Shown: one piece after another, positions 1 to 11,774 of the stretch
How the letters are laid out: each line of letters opens with the position of its first letter
Numbering within the stretch: the first letter of the stretch is position 1
Source of the DNA: Massariosphaeria phaeospora
Lineage: Eukaryota; Ascomycota; Dothideomycetes; Pleosporales
Direction of reading: 5' to 3'
Length of the DNA: 64,000 bases
NCBI GenBank assembly: GCA_011032825.1
Contig: JAADJZ010000025.1
Location: forward strand, 124,001 to 188,000
Notes under the pieces: generated by a model
What the model was told of the DNA's origin: nothing
What the model saw: the letters and a program-made list of their open reading frames with translations, nothing else
Database searches by the model: none
Made by a program: the position numbers and the translations under genes

Positions 1-1099
1 CGTTCGCGGGGTCGAGGGAGCGGTAGACGAAGGGGGTGAAGGCTCTCGGTGTATAAGGTACACCAGAGGACGGCGCTTCGCTAGATACACCTAGTGGAGC
101 CTTTAGCAGTGTCTAGCGACAAGCCGAAAGAGGTCTTTTTGCCTTACCCGAAAGAGGTCTTTTTGCGTTACCCATGATGATGGAGGACGCGTAGGCTTTA
201 GTAGCGCAAGTAAAGTGCTCGCTCGAACCGAAATATGCAATCGGGCGGTATACTGTGACCAGGGCTTACTTTGACTGACATCTCAGCAGTTGCGCTGTGT
301 TACTTTTGGCGGATCAAAGGTATAGACGAAACTAGGCCGATCGAAACTCGAGTACGGGATGTAAGAATGAGAGGAAGTAGGGAAGGTAGAGAGAATGTGA
401 GTAGAAACATCCAGGCTCTCTTCATACCTTTACCTTCTCAGCTCAGCTACTGTTGGCCTCAAGGACTGAATAGGTACAAGAGGTGAACCGGTTTCTAGAG
501 ACCATAACGTCTCTTGTAAGACATCATCCCTTCTTCTCGACTTTACTTATTAACCTTGCAGAAGTCCAGTCCTGCTTCGACTGTTGCACTTTTTACCATC
601 CCTACACTGGCCTCATACTATTGACAGATTGACAGGTAGAGGCGGCGAATAGTATAGCAAGACTCCTGTTTCTCTCTTGTGGATTTCACGTCACCTATAC
701 CTATATCTTGATGACTGGCCTCGTATCGAACTTGGTAGGAAAAGTGGTGAACAGAGATCTCAGACTCTTGTCAACTTTACTTATAACACCACACCACGTT
801 TCGACTGCGTATGTTGGAACTAACTTTGCGCTGCATCAGCTTTTCCCGTTGCTCTTGTACGGCCAGTCGAACTCGGCAATCATAGCCTGACTGTCGCTCC
901 AACTGCACGATGCGCCTGGTCGCACGCTACTCTCTAGTCGAGAAAGCCCCTTTCGTAGTATTTGCTAGCCCGCTCCAGCAACAGATACCTTTCACCTAAA
1001 AGAGTCTGTTTCTGGACACCTCACAAACCTGGTCTCAATAGCATTTTCCTAACCGGATGCTAGCTCGTCCTAGCTGAATTGTTCCTCCCGCCCACTCGC
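1..1099. other. left-edge region with no supported gene
   Basis: Only short open frames without start context or recognisable domains are seen here. A short tandem duplication of about 24 bases lies at about 125-173 (two copies of a unit containing GAAAGAGGTCTTTTTG). The rest looks like ordinary intergenic DNA, possibly old repeat debris; the base composition is balanced, unlike the AT-rich island further right. Confidence 0.5.
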
Positions 1100-1774
1100 C
1101 TAGCTAGCCAGCTTCTTGTTCCTTTTTCTCCAAATCCTGACCCCGGCATCGATCCCGTCCCTTGTCACACCGTCCCTAACAAGCCACATAACCACGCCCA
1201 ACACCTCCACATTCTTATTCCGGCTCTCATCGTCAAAGAACAGCATGTCTTCGTACTCGATGCCGCTGTCCCGGTGGATGCGCTCGAGATGCGTGGTCTT
1301 GGTGCCCGGGTATATCTGCAGGTGGGCGAAGTAGTCGAACGCGCGCTTGGAGGGCTGGGTCGCGCTGGGGGCTTTCAGGAGCTGGAGCATCTCGCGGCCG
1401 AGGTCTGGGGCGTGGGTTCGCGAGGCGGCGCCAATCTCGATGCCTTTTTGTCGGAGCTGCGAATGTCAGAAAGAGGACTCCAGGGACACGAGCTGGGCAG
1501 TAGAGCGTACCGCATCTAATATGCCTGCGACGTCACTGTAGAAGCCGAAGCTCTCGCCGTATCGGTCCTTGACTTTCAGCCCGCCCTCTACGGCCTTGAG
1601 GGGCCCTGTAACGTGCGTGTCCACCCAGAACGGCCATAACGTGTAGTCTAGGTCAAACACAACTATCCTCGGAAGCGGCAGGCCGTCTGTAAATGTCGCT
1701 GGCCATGCCGTCTTTGCCGCGGGCTCAGTTGTGGTTGGGGTGGCATCGGACGAGGACACGCCACGGCGGGGCAT
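1100..1774 (-). CDS. HAD-superfamily magnesium-dependent phosphatase (MDP-1-like)
   Basis: Two exons are inferred: 1774-1511 and 1456-1100, with a 54-nt intron (1510-1457) that starts GTACGC and ends GCAG. Removing it joins the reading frame exactly and restores the conserved run from ILDAV to [15 protein letters not shown]. The HAD motif I is [11 protein letters not shown], with the nucleophile and acid/base Asp residues. The later motif [12 protein letters not shown] followed by [10 protein letters not shown] matches magnesium-dependent phosphatase 1, which dephosphorylates phosphotyrosine or small phospho-metabolites in the family. I chose the ATG at 1774. The frame stays open further upstream and contains a hydrophobic run, but no ATG supports a longer protein. 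The 3' end is about 1 kb from the window edge; the 5' side faces the AT-rich transposon island. Confidence 0.85.
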
Positions 1775-2510
1775 TGCGGAACCGCTGAACAGACGTGCGG
1801 GTGGGAAAAGAAGTACAAGAGCCGCTGTGAGGAGCACGTAAGAGGAGACTGCGCTAGCCAGAACCGGGGATGCTTCCGCAGTGTTGACTCTTCCCGAGGT
1901 CCACTTCCAAGGTTGAGTTTCGTTGTCGTGGCGGCGCGTGCGCGTGCGGTGCGCGTGCTCTGTGCCAGCTGGCGTGCTGGTGGCTGATGTGGCGCTGCGG
2001 GGTAGTAGCGTGGCGCTAGTGACGCAGCGCCGTCCGCCGTCCACGAGTGTGCCCTTATCTCAGCTAGCTCATAACAAGGTTGAAGCTAGGCAGTGCTTTG
2101 CGCGAGCTTAACTTATTTAAGAAGCTTTAGTGCACGCTTGTTAAATGCAAACTAAAAAACTTACTTTTTTTACTAAACAATTACGCTTGCTATGCAGCTA
2201 TAGAAACTATTTTTTTAAAGAAAAGTTATAAGCTAGTGCAAAATTACCTTTAGATTCTAAAAAATATTAAGATTTAAAGAAAATGCACAAGAAAAGTAAA
2301 ATATTTCTTTAAACGTAAAGTGCAAGCAAGATCTTAGTAGATAAACAAATAAATAATTTCTAAAGATAGTTCTTAATATTTTTTAAATCTTTTTTTAAAA
2401 GCTGTAAGATTATTTTATTGCGCATAGTTAATTTTTTTTTTAAAAAATAATAGCGAAGGGTAGTAATTCTTTTTCAACAAAGGTTTTTTTTTTTTAAAAG
2501 TTAAAGCGTA
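1775..2510. other. upstream region of the phosphatase gene, becoming AT-rich
   Basis: About 330 bases of balanced composition precede the phosphatase start. From about 2110 the sequence switches abruptly to AT-rich, stop-dense DNA with homopolymer runs. No gene is visible. The last 400 bases are outside the terminal repeat of the H1 transposon and may be another, fully eroded repeat. Confidence 0.5.
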
Positions 2511-2989
2511 ACGTAAACTACTAGTAACCTAGCCAAAAATGCTTAGCACAACCAACTTATTTTAAAAAACATTAAATTAATTGCTATTAAACAAGGAACC
2601 TACGTACGTTGTTCTAGTTTTAAATTTAAAAGCTTTTTTTGTATTTTTTTAGTAAGTTTAAGTATTGTGCTTTGTATTACTATAGTTTTTACAGCGCCGT
2701 AGAGCTAGTTGTGCTTTTCTTTAACTTTTTCTACTACGCGCTTTTTTTAATAGCTAAAGCGCTGTAGACGCTTTAGCAGCTACTTACGCTAATCTATTAG
2801 TATACTCTATTATACTACTATGCTAAATCCGCTTTCATTTGCGCAATTTCTACTTAGTTATTTCTGCTAACGTTAATTAATTTTTAAGCTCTTTAATATA
2901 GTAGTCTTTAAGCGCGTTCTAATACAGCATTAATTTAGCTTTTTTTACAAGCTAAAAAAAGCTACTCTACGCTAAAGTAAGTAGTTTAG

Positions 2990-3315
2990 TATAGAGTAGT
3001 AAATAAGTATAGGTTAAGTTAAAGTTAAGTTAGCTTACGTAAAACTCTAGTGCTAACTCAACTTATACCTACGCTAAAACTAAATAGCGTAGATTAAAGT
3101 TAAGTTAGCATAGACTTCTACAATTTTATATTTTAATATATTTTCTTTTTATAATTATAATAGCTAGTTATAATAAGTTTATTAACCTAAAAGTAGTACA
3201 TATAATTTAACTTTAACCTACGCTTTAATTACTCTAACCTAATTTTAACTCTAAGTTTATGCAACTCTAACTTAATTTATACTTAACAATAAGTACTTTC
3301 TATCTATTCGCTAGC
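2990..3315. mobile_element. M1: miniature inverted-repeat element with 9-base target duplication
   Basis: This 326-bp non-coding insert lies between two copies of GTAGTTTAG (2981-2989 and 3316-3324). Comparison with the homologous uninterrupted part of E2 (around 5110-5140, reverse strand) shows a single copy of this site, so M1 is an insertion. Its ends are imperfect inverted repeats (AGTAAATAAGTATAGGTTAAG against GCGAATAGATAGAAAGTACTTA). It is built from repeated GTTAAGTT/AACTTAAC words. A related element, M2, is found at 32664-33456. The 9-base duplication points to a Mutator-type transposase acting in trans (inference). Confidence 0.75.
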
Positions 3316-3759
3316 GTAGTTTAGTAATAGAATTACGTACTAGCTTTAATTGCAATCTAAATTTAAGTGTATTGCTTAAAGTTTTTAACTATTACGGCGT
3401 TTTTAGTGCGAGAAATAGTAGTAGAGTACGTAGCTATACTTTAAAATAACTAAAAACTACTTACGCGTTAATAAAAACTAGCTTTAAAACTTTAAAAGCT
3501 TTTTTGCAGTTCTTTGTTGTAAAACACTTTAAAAAACGCGTTTTTAAAAGCTAGCAAAAAGCTTTTTTTGTTGATATAGAAAACGCGCTAGCGCGCTAAG
3601 TCTTAAACGCGTTAAAAGTACTTTAGTTTTAATAGCAAAAAGCAAACTACATCTAGTAGCTAAAGAATATAGAATAAATAAACTAGCATGCAAAGCGTAA
3701 GAATTTTGTTTTTAAAGCAATAGTTTGTAAAATTCTAAAATTAGTAGCTTTTATAGCTA

Positions 3760-5616
3760 ACGTAAACAATTACCAAGTAGCTAATATTACTAAGTAGCTA
3801 AAAATCTCTTGGCAATACCTACTCTACTTTTGATCTACGATGCCTTAATTAAATAACGTGCAATTTAGTTAATAGAAAAAAAGAATTACTTTCGCTTTAC
3901 AAGCTCTTTAATCTAAATAGTTTTAAAGCGCTAACGCTGCTGCTACTGCTGCTGCTGCTTTTAACGTACTTTCTTAAACTTTTTGTTAACGCGTTAAAAG
4001 AATTGCTGCACAACGCAATTGTACTCTAAACAGCTAGAAACTTACTACTACTAAATAGCAAACAATTGTTCGATATATTCTTAACTTTAATTCGCGAGAA
4101 TTTGCACTTTAGCTGTTTAAAGTAGAAAATATAGAGAATAAACTAGTAGCTGCGCAAAGTAAAGAGCTAGTAGGCAAAAAATAAGCTACAAGATTTGTAA
4201 CGCGTTTAAGCGAGCTTAAAATAGCTTTCAATTAAGCAAAGAACTAGCAAAGAATACAATAAAAAGATTCTAAAGTAATTAGCGCGTAGTTTAAGCTAGT
4301 TGAGAATACCAAAGCTTAGTACAGCATCTACAAGAATAACGTGCACAACTTCAACAAACCTAGCTTTTAAATAAGCGTAATTAAGTTTATAAAAGTTGTT
4401 ACAAGCTTTTAAAAACGTACTTAACCTAATTTTATCTAGCTAGGCAATTGAAAGTAGGTAATAGTTATCTAAAGCATCTGCGCTGCAAAGTATACAATTT
4501 CGCTTTTTATTATTTACAAAAAGCGCGTTTACGTTTTAGCATAGTACAAAAAGAACTTTATACCTAGCAATTAGAAGCTTTTAGTTTCTAAGAACGGCTA
4601 GACAAACAACGCTTTTAGTTTTAAATAGTCAAAGTATTTTAACGCGCATACAAAAGCGCGTTAGGTAGAAAAGTATTAGCTACTTATTTTAAACAGCTAT
4701 AAGAGCTACTAATCTTAGAATTTTAAAAACTATTGTTTTAAGTACAAGATTCTTACGCTTTGCATGCTAGCTTATTTATTTTATATTCTCTAGCTGCTAG
4801 ATGTAGTTTGCTTCTTGCTGCTAAAGCTAAAGTACTTTTAACGCGTTTGAAACTTAGCGCGCTAGCGCGTTTTCTATATTAACAAAAAAAGCTTTCTGCT
4901 AGCTTTTAGAAACGCGTTTTTTAAAGTGTTTATAGCAAAGAACTGCAAAAAAGCTTTTAAAGCTTTAAAGCTAGTTTCTATTAATGCGTAGGTAGTTTTT
5001 AATTGTTTTAAAGTACAACTGTGTACTCTACTACTACTACTTATACTAGAAACGTCGTAGCAGTTAAAAACTCCAAGCAATACACTTAAATTTGAATTAC
5101 AATTAAAGCTAGTACGCGATTCTATTACTAAATCGCTTACTTTAGCGCAAAGTAGCTTTTTTAGCTTGTAAAAGAAGCTAAATTAATGCTGCATTAGAAC
5201 GCGCTTAAAGACTACTGTATTAAAAAGCTTAAAAATCAATTAGCAAAGATAACCAAGCGAAAATTGCGCAAACGAAAGCGAATTTAAACAAGTAGTACAA
5301 TAGAGTATAGTAATAGATTAGCGCAAGTAGCTACTAAAGCGTATACAGCGCTTTAGCTATTAAAGAAAGCGCGTAGTAAAAAAAGTTAAAAAAAAGTACA
5401 ACTAGCTTTACGGCGCTGTAAAAACTGTAGTAATACAAGACACAATGCTCAAACTTACTAAAAAAATACAAAAAAAGCTTTTAAATCTAGCACTAGCACA
5501 ACGTACGCAGGTTTTTTATTTAATAGCAATTAATTTAATGTTCTTTAAAATAAGTTGGTTGTGCCAAGAGATTTCTAGCTACTTAGTAATATTAGCTACT
5601 CGGTAATCGTTTACGT
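3760..5616 (+). mobile_element. E2: complete RIP-damaged pogo/Fot-like transposon inserted in H1
   Basis: The element is bounded by 54-base inverted terminal repeats at 3760-3813 and 5563-5616 that differ at only a few transition sites (start ACGTAAACRATTACCRAG, inner end TCTCTTGGC). TA flanks both ends (3758-3759 and 5617-5618). Length is 1857 bp. Read on the plus strand it carries one transposase from about 3840, oriented opposite to its host H1. Deleting E2 plus one TA restores the host codon GAT, the Asp of the transposase motif LILD, so the insertion is exact. Confidence 0.9.
3840..5540 (+). pseudogene. E2 transposase, destroyed by stop codons
   Basis: The frame starts at ATG 3840 and can be followed through the whole family layout despite many TAG/TAA stops. 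There is a helix-turn-helix region (about 3840-4240), then the DDE core with the segment homologous to YSIYKNN, GW, and LLILN near 4690. Next comes the LLDVVC region (normally LQPLDV) near 4800. The C-terminus has a CKNCSNTRHNAQTY segment near 5415-5465 that matches the zinc knuckle (normally CxxCx4Hx4C) ending many Fot-like transposases. Almost every stop stands where relatives have Gln, as expected for CAG/CAA turned to TAG/TAA by RIP. The gene cannot be functional. Confidence 0.8.
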
Positions 5617-6099
5617 TATCTAAAATAAGTAGCTAATACTTTTCTATCTAACGCGCTTTTGTATGCGCGTTAAAGTGCTTTAACTATTTAAAACTAAAAG
5701 CGTTGTTTGTCTAGCTGTTTTTAGAAACTAAAAGCTTTTAATTGCTAAGTATAGAGTTCTTTTTGTACTATGCTAAAATGTAAACGCGCTTTTTGTAAAT
5801 AATAAATAGCGAAATTGCGTACTTTGCAGCGCAAATGCTTTAAATAACTATTACCTACTTTTAATTGCCTAGCTAGATAAAATTAAGTTAAGTACGTTTT
5901 TAAAAGCTTGTAACAACTTTTATAAACTTAATAACACTTATTTAAAAGCTAGTTTTATTAAAGTTGTGCACGTTGTCTAGGTGTACGCTATACTTAACTA
6001 TTGTTTCTTTTACTAGCTTAAACTACGCGCTAATTACCTTAGAATCTTTTTGCAGTATTTTCTGCCTATTTTTAGCTCAATTAAAGGCTATCTTGAGCT

Positions 6100-6470
6100 T
6101 AGATAAACGCGTTACGAAGCGCGCAGGCTAGTTCTTGCTTACTAGCCTGCTACTACGCTCGCGGCTCGCCTAGTAGTTTATTAGCCATATCGGCTACTTT
6201 AGATAGAAGAAGCGCGAACTCTTGCGCGCTAAAGTCAAGAATGTATTAAACAATTGTTTCTTTTTCGGTGCTCGTGAGCTTACAGAGAGTAGAGGTAGTT
6301 TTTAGGCCAAAGAGTGTTCCTTTATCGCGTTTAGCAAGTCGACAGTGATTAACAGTAAAAAACCGTGCAGCTGCGCAGAGGCTTCGGAATTTGCCAGCTC
6401 TAAAAGCTTTAAGAGCAAAGAGGAATCTGCCTTCGTATTTACGTAATTGCGCGTTCGTAGGTGTAGGCAT
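6100..6470 (-). pseudogene. H1 transposase N-terminus (pogo/CENP-B type helix-turn-helix)
   Basis: An ATG at 6470 opens a frame of 74 codons before the first stop, starting MPTPTNAQLRKYEGRFLFAL. After one in-frame stop it continues with a second helix-turn-helix segment containing YILDF and VADMANKLL. This is the characteristic N-terminal layout of pogo/Fot transposases (psq-type HTH then CENP-B type HTH). It is the best preserved coding part of the left island and has clearly less AT bias than the rest. It is a transposon relic and not an independent small gene. Confidence 0.8.
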
Positions 6471-6584
6471 AGTAGAAGCAGGTTGGTGTTCGTAGTCTTG
6501 GCATTTTTGGCCAGGTTACTGGTTTGGCCGGGTTACGGTACTGGTGGTTTACGTTAGCTATACAAAGAATTACTAAAGTCCTTT

Positions 6585-6667
6585 AGACAGCAGGCAAGAA
6601 AGGCACTGCCCTACAGGAGTGTGGCAGGGTACACCCCTTAGCAACCCTGCCCCCTTGCCTGCCGTCT
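6585..6667. repeat. short inverted repeat next to H1
   Basis: AGACAGCAGGCAAG (6585-6598) and its near-perfect complement CTTGCCTGCCGTCT (6654-6667) enclose about 55 bases. They could form a stem-loop or be the ends of a very small eroded element. It lies 30 bases outside the right end of H1. No function is assigned. Confidence 0.4.
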
Positions 6668-8050
6668 GAGCACCTGAGATAAGTGTGCCCCGGCCATTTG
6701 CCGTCACCGTCCTCGTCGACATTGCTAGTTTTCGACGCCGTACCGGTCTCGTGAGCCTACTCTGCATGGCCCCCTTGGCATCTGCTGGGTGTCAGCAGAG
6801 TCGATTACGCAGCCAAGATGGTGCATCGCGTCCGTCGGGCGCAAAGCGTTCAGAGAAGACTTACAAAGGTACCATCGGCCATTCAGGAACGGGCGCTGTG
6901 TCTCCTTGGGTGCTGAACACGGCACCAATAGCGGGTACATCCCGTCTCGCACGGGCGGAGAGACGGGAGGTGAAGTCTACGGCAGGCGTGTGGCTAAGAT
7001 TACAATTGTCTCCGTACCCAGTGAGACTCGCGTGTGTTGGCGTTGTACTATGTATCTAGTGTTGAGGTTGTGGAGGGCTGCCTCGGGTGGCGTCTGGGGG
7101 CGCGTCGGCACTCGAAGCTTGGGCACGGGAACGGCGCCAGTCCTTACTCCGTACACCCCCGCATTCCTTCACACCGACACTCCATCATCCCGTCTCATCA
7201 CAACCGGCTGATCTCGAGATCCCGTTGTCACTTGCACGCTCGCACCCTCCACGATGCTTCGAGTGGGAGGGCCAGTGTGTCCATCGAGTGGAGACGTTTC
7301 GACGCCCTCCGACGCTACATGCAGGCGGCCTTCGCGTCGACATCATGAGCGCGTTTTCGCGCGACGACTGCTTTACCGCTGAACGCAATCTTGGGCCCCC
7401 TGGCGGTACATTCGGTTGTCCGTCTCGTGCCCAAAAGGAAGGTATGACCAGGTGCATCCTTGGTAATCGCCAGCTCCGATCTCGTTCTCCTGATGGAGGT
7501 GCGAGTTTCCCGGTCGCTGTCATTGTCTTCAGGGGGCGTTTCCAGGAAAGACCTCGCAGGGTTTGTTGTGCGTTCCTCCAACGACGCCGCAGCATTCCCT
7601 AGCCCACGCACCTACGCGCCGGAAACAGGGCTGGATCATCTCCCTGCATTGATTTATTACCGCGTAAGAGAGGCTCTCCAGTCATCGTGGCTACCCTCTC
7701 CCGGTGCCCTAGACGTTGACCCATATTTGGCACCGTCTACGGAAATTGAACTCCCTAGGCAGAGTCCTATCACCCTAGGTAACGTTTGAAAGAGAGGGTG
7801 CAGTCCACCTTGGCTGATATTGGCACCTTCTGCTGCACTCTGCTGCACCTTCTGCAATTGACGCAGGTACATTGCTCTCTGGCTGGCTAACCCCTGCCAC
7901 TTGATCGATAGCGCGAGTCCGGGGTAAGCCATCATATCGTCTGCCTGACCGTTCTGCTTCCTTTCACCGAGCGACTATCCATATCATGCGGCCGATCATG
8001 CGCTAGATCGGCAGAGTGAAAGCTGTCAGCGTTTGCGAGCCCCCCTCCCG
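6668..8050. other. intergenic region before the alpha-glucosidase gene
   Basis: Several overlapping open frames of 70-170 codons occur on both strands because the sequence is GC-richer and stop-poor. None shows a domain, conserved motif or plausible exon structure, and they contradict each other in frame. I see no supported gene; the last few hundred bases are probably promoter of the downstream secreted glucosidase. Confidence 0.5.
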
Positions 8051-8053
8051 AAC

Positions 8054-8061
8054 TATATAAA
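8054..8061 (+). promoter_or_regulatory. TATA box of the alpha-glucosidase gene
   Basis: TATATAAA stands 52 bases upstream of the ATG at 8113. It is followed by a pyrimidine-rich leader (TTTCTTTTTTCTCTTCC) typical of strongly transcribed fungal genes. Confidence 0.55.
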
Positions 8062-8112
8062 CTACAGCAGAATATCCTTTCTTTTTTCTCTTCCTACTGC
8101 ATCACCACAAAC

Positions 8113-10930
8113 ATGCGTGTCTCTCTCCTTGCGGTTGTATCTTGCATCGGCCTCGCGTCTGCGGCTCCTCGGCCCTCTCCGCAATGGTCGGACCCTCCGC
8201 CAGATCCTGCCAATGTGCCGCAGTTCTTCGCTGCCGAGACTGCGCTCAATGAGTGTCCCGGATACTCGGCGTCAAACGTGGTCAAAACGGACTCGACTCT
8301 CGCTGCTGACCTCACCCTAGCTGGTGTGGCCTGCAATCAATACAGCGACGACATCCGCGATCTGAAGTTGCTGGTCGAATATCAAACAGGTACGTCTCGG
8401 CTACTGCAGGCGAAATAACATCATTCATCTATTCTGCGCGCTTCATCTATTCGAAATCTATACTAAAACACCTACAGACAAGCGGCTCCACGTCAAGATA
8501 TATGATGCCGCTCTCAACGTTTTTCAAGTGCATGAGCAGGTACTGCCGCGCCCGGAAAATGAGAATGCCCCCTCGTCCGCCGCCGCTCTGCAATTTGACC
8601 TAGTCGAAAAGCCGTTCTCATTCACCGTCCGACGGAAAGAGAACGATGAGATTCTCTTCGATACCTCCGCGGCGCAGCTCGTGTTTGAGACGCAATATGT
8701 CCGCCTCCGAACTAGATTGCCGAAGGACCCTAACCTGTACGGTCTTGGAGAGCATAGCGACTCGTTCCGACTCCACACGCAAGGCTACCAGCGGGTTATG
8801 TACAATTCGGAATCACCAAACATTCCGAATGGCAAGAATCTGTACGGCACCCATCCGGTATACTTCGAGCACCGCGGCGACAAGGGCACTCATGGTGTAT
8901 TCTTACTCAACTCGGATCCTATGAATATCAACATCAACCAAACCGAGGCTGGCGACCAGTATCTCGAGTACAACACCATCGGCGGAGTCGTCGACCTCTA
9001 CTTCATGGCTGGGAAGCAGCCTGCCGAGGTCTCTTCGCAGTATGCGGAAATCGTCGGCTTCTCAGCCATGTATCCTTATTGGACTTTTGGGTTCCACCAG
9101 TGCAAGTACGGATATTACGACATCAACATGGTGGCTGAAGTCGTCGCCAACTATTCTACTGCTAATATTCCCCTCGAGGTTATGTGGACGGACATCGATT
9201 ACATGAACCTGCGAATGGACTTCACCACGGACCCAAACCATTTCCCGCTAAAGAAAGTCCAAGAGCTGGTTAGAACGCTTCATTCCCGCAAGCAACGATA
9301 TGTCCTTATCCTCGACCCTGGCGTTAAGGCTGTTGGAAACTACTCAACGTACGAGAAGGGCGTCGAACAGAACGTGTTCTTGAAGCACGAGGACGGCACT
9401 GACTACCTTGGTGTTCAATGGGCAGGCGCAGTGGTCTGGCCAGATTGGTTTGCACCCAACACGCAAAAGTGGTGGCAGGATGAAATCGCTTCCTTCATGG
9501 ATCCCGAGACTGGCGTCGATCTCGATGGTATCTGGGTTGACATGAACGAGGCCTCCAATTTCTGCCAGGATATTACCTGCAACCCGCGCAAGAAGGCTGA
9601 AGACGAAAAGATCCCGCCGGTCCCGACGGAGTCTCCACGTCCCAATACCGGCCGTCCGATTCCCGGATTCCCTGAATCCTTCCAGCCGGGATCTTCAGGT
9701 ACTAAAATGGTCAAAGCTAGGAAATCTGAACCACTTCACCGTCGTCAATCCAGCAACGGTACCATGAAAGGTCTTCCCGACCGGGAGTGGTTCGAGCCGA
9801 AGTATGCGATCAACAATCACCGAGGCAAGCTCTCGGACTTCACCATCTACACTAATACCTCCAACTACGACGGGACTCGTCAGTACGACACTCACAACTA
9901 CTATGGTCACATGATGGCTTTTGCAACACATTCTGCCATGCTTGCTCGACGCCCTGAGGTCCGTCCGTTTGTTCTCTCACGGTCTACCTTTGCTGGCAGT
10001 GGCCGAAAAGTCACGCACTGGTTTGGCGATAATGAGTCTTCGTGGGAACACTACCGGACCTCGATCCGGCAGATGCTCGCATGGGTCGCCGTCCATCAGA
10101 TGCCGATGGTTGGTTCTGACGTCTGCGGCTTTAACGCGAATACCGATGAGAAGCTGTGCGCGCGCTGGGCTCTCCTCGGTGCATTCCAACCCTTCTATCG
10201 CAACCATGCCGAAGAGAGCGCTATACCACAGGAGTTCTACCTATGGCCCGTCGTCGCAGATGCTGCCAGGAAAGCCATCGATACGCGGTATAAGCTCATG
10301 GACTACATCTATACCGCGCTCTACTATCAGACCACGACGGGTGTACCGATGATCAACCCGCTCTTCTACCTGTACCCCAGTGATGCAAACACGTTTGGTA
10401 TCCAGCACCAGTGGTTCTACGGTGATGCACTACTCATCTCTCCTGTCACCACCGACTACTCCGACACTGTCACGTACTACCTGCCAAAAGACATCTTCTA
10501 CGATTATTGGACGCACGAGAGGATTGAAGGCCACGGCGCAAACGTTACTGTCTCCAACGTCACCCTCACCGACATTCCCGTGCACATCCGTGGCGGCACT
10601 ATCATCCCCTTCCGCGCCAACTCTGCCAACACAACCACCGATCTGCGCAAGCAGGACATCTGGGTGCTGGTCTGTCCCGGCGCTGACGGCACCGCCAAGG
10701 GCCGCCTGTACCTCGACGAAGGCGAGCGCATCGAGCAACCTAACGTCTCCGAGATCGAGTTCACGTGGGACGGCAACAAATTGAACACCCTCGGTTCCTT
10801 TGGGTTCCAGGGCGGCAACGGCGGCGAGAGCATCACTGTCGCTAATGTCCAGGTGCTCGGACAGAAGATGGGCAAGAGGGATATCAAGGGCCCGTGGAAG
10901 CTGACGGAGGGCTTCAGCGTTTCGCTCTGA
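8113..10930 (+). CDS. secreted GH31 alpha-glucosidase (maltase type)
   Basis: Exons are 8113-8389 and 8478-10930; the 88-nt intron (GTACGT...CTACAG) joins YQT to DKRLHVKIYD in frame. The product is 909 residues. It begins with a signal peptide (MRVSLLAVVSCIGLASA). An N-terminal beta domain follows, then a GH31 barrel with the nucleophile Asp in DGIWVDMNEASNF (about residue 447) and the general acid in WFGDNESSW (about residue 610). Other family blocks are WTDIDYM, LSRSTFAGSGR and PFYRNHAE, and C-terminal beta domains follow. Such enzymes release glucose from maltose and starch fragments outside the cell. Many NxS/T sites fit secretion. The insert between the catalytic blocks (about residues 460-530) is basic and proline-rich and resembles the processed linker of fungal maltases. 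A TATA box lies 52 bases upstream of the ATG. Confidence 0.95.
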
Positions 10931-11774
10931 TCGCTCTTTTCCACATTTCTATCCCATGCAGAGGGTAGAGTGGATTGGGCTAGAATTTGGGTCATTTGGC
11001 ATGGACACAGGCATGGAGTTTTTCTTTGGATAACGGCATGGCATGGCTTGGTATGAGCATTGATTGCATGGCATCTGGACTGGTGGTGTGTGTGGTTCAG
11101 GCGTTCATGGCGTATCCTTTCGCACTCGTGGTGCCCAAATTCTTAGTGCATTAGTAGTAGCTCCACGGAGTGTCTGCTAACAACATGATGTTCTAAATAA
11201 TGCATACTGCATCGTGATGTACCGTCATCACATAACCCTTAACATGCATAGATAGGTACGACTTCGAAGTGGGTTGCAGTACCTGTCCTAGATCTTGTTC
11301 CTCGGGGTAAGTCATGCACGCACATATACTCATCACCGCGTCATCCAATGTGTCCTCAATACTGCAATGCATCTATGTATCTTGTCTTAGAATCAAGTGT
11401 ACAAAAGCCAATGTACCTCGCTCACCACGACATCGACTACGTGGTTCACATTAGCAGCGGTCACGGCGTAAACCCCCCTCGTTAGTTTTTCGTCACTACA
11501 CCACTCACTACCCGCTATCCCTGTACATCCATCATACACCACATCCTCACAGGGATTGCCACCTGGTGATCCTGCATGCACGTGTGACACACTGGGTGTG
11601 CATTTAGGTGTGATTCATAATCCGTGATTCATGATTCGTAGTGTGCCACGCGCACGGTTAATTGTAGGGCAAAAGGTGGGCGGCGGGGAACACACCTGCA
11701 ACAAACCATCCACGAGTACACAACCTTTTACTCCCCCTGGCCTCGGTCTAATCAAATCCTCACATGGCTACTGG

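Larger units (their letters stand above)
2511..6554 (-). mobile_element. H1: pogo/Fot-like DNA transposon, split by two later insertions
   Basis: The ends are inverted repeats beginning ACGTAAAC and flanked by TA on both sides (2509-2510 and 6555-6556). The left terminal repeat is ACGTAAACTACTAGTAACC..., and the right end read in reverse is ACGTAAACCACCAGTACCG..., with about 25 extra bases. The transposase reads on the minus strand. The N-terminal helix-turn-helix part lies at 6470-6100 and the first DDE part at 6100-5617. The second DDE part and the C-terminal zinc-knuckle part lie at 3759-2540. The middle is occupied by element E2, and M1 sits near the C-terminus. Without the insertions the element is about 1.85 kb, the same size as E2. 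The coding sequence is full of TAG/TAA stops. Confidence 0.85.

Noticed and set aside
4874..5080. short minus-strand open frame in the AT-rich island
   Set aside because: It is the reverse strand of the E2 transposase relic and has no domain of its own.
7087..7602. 171-codon open frame upstream of the alpha-glucosidase gene
   Set aside because: Competing frames of similar length exist on both strands in the same interval, the composition explains the openness, and no motif was found.
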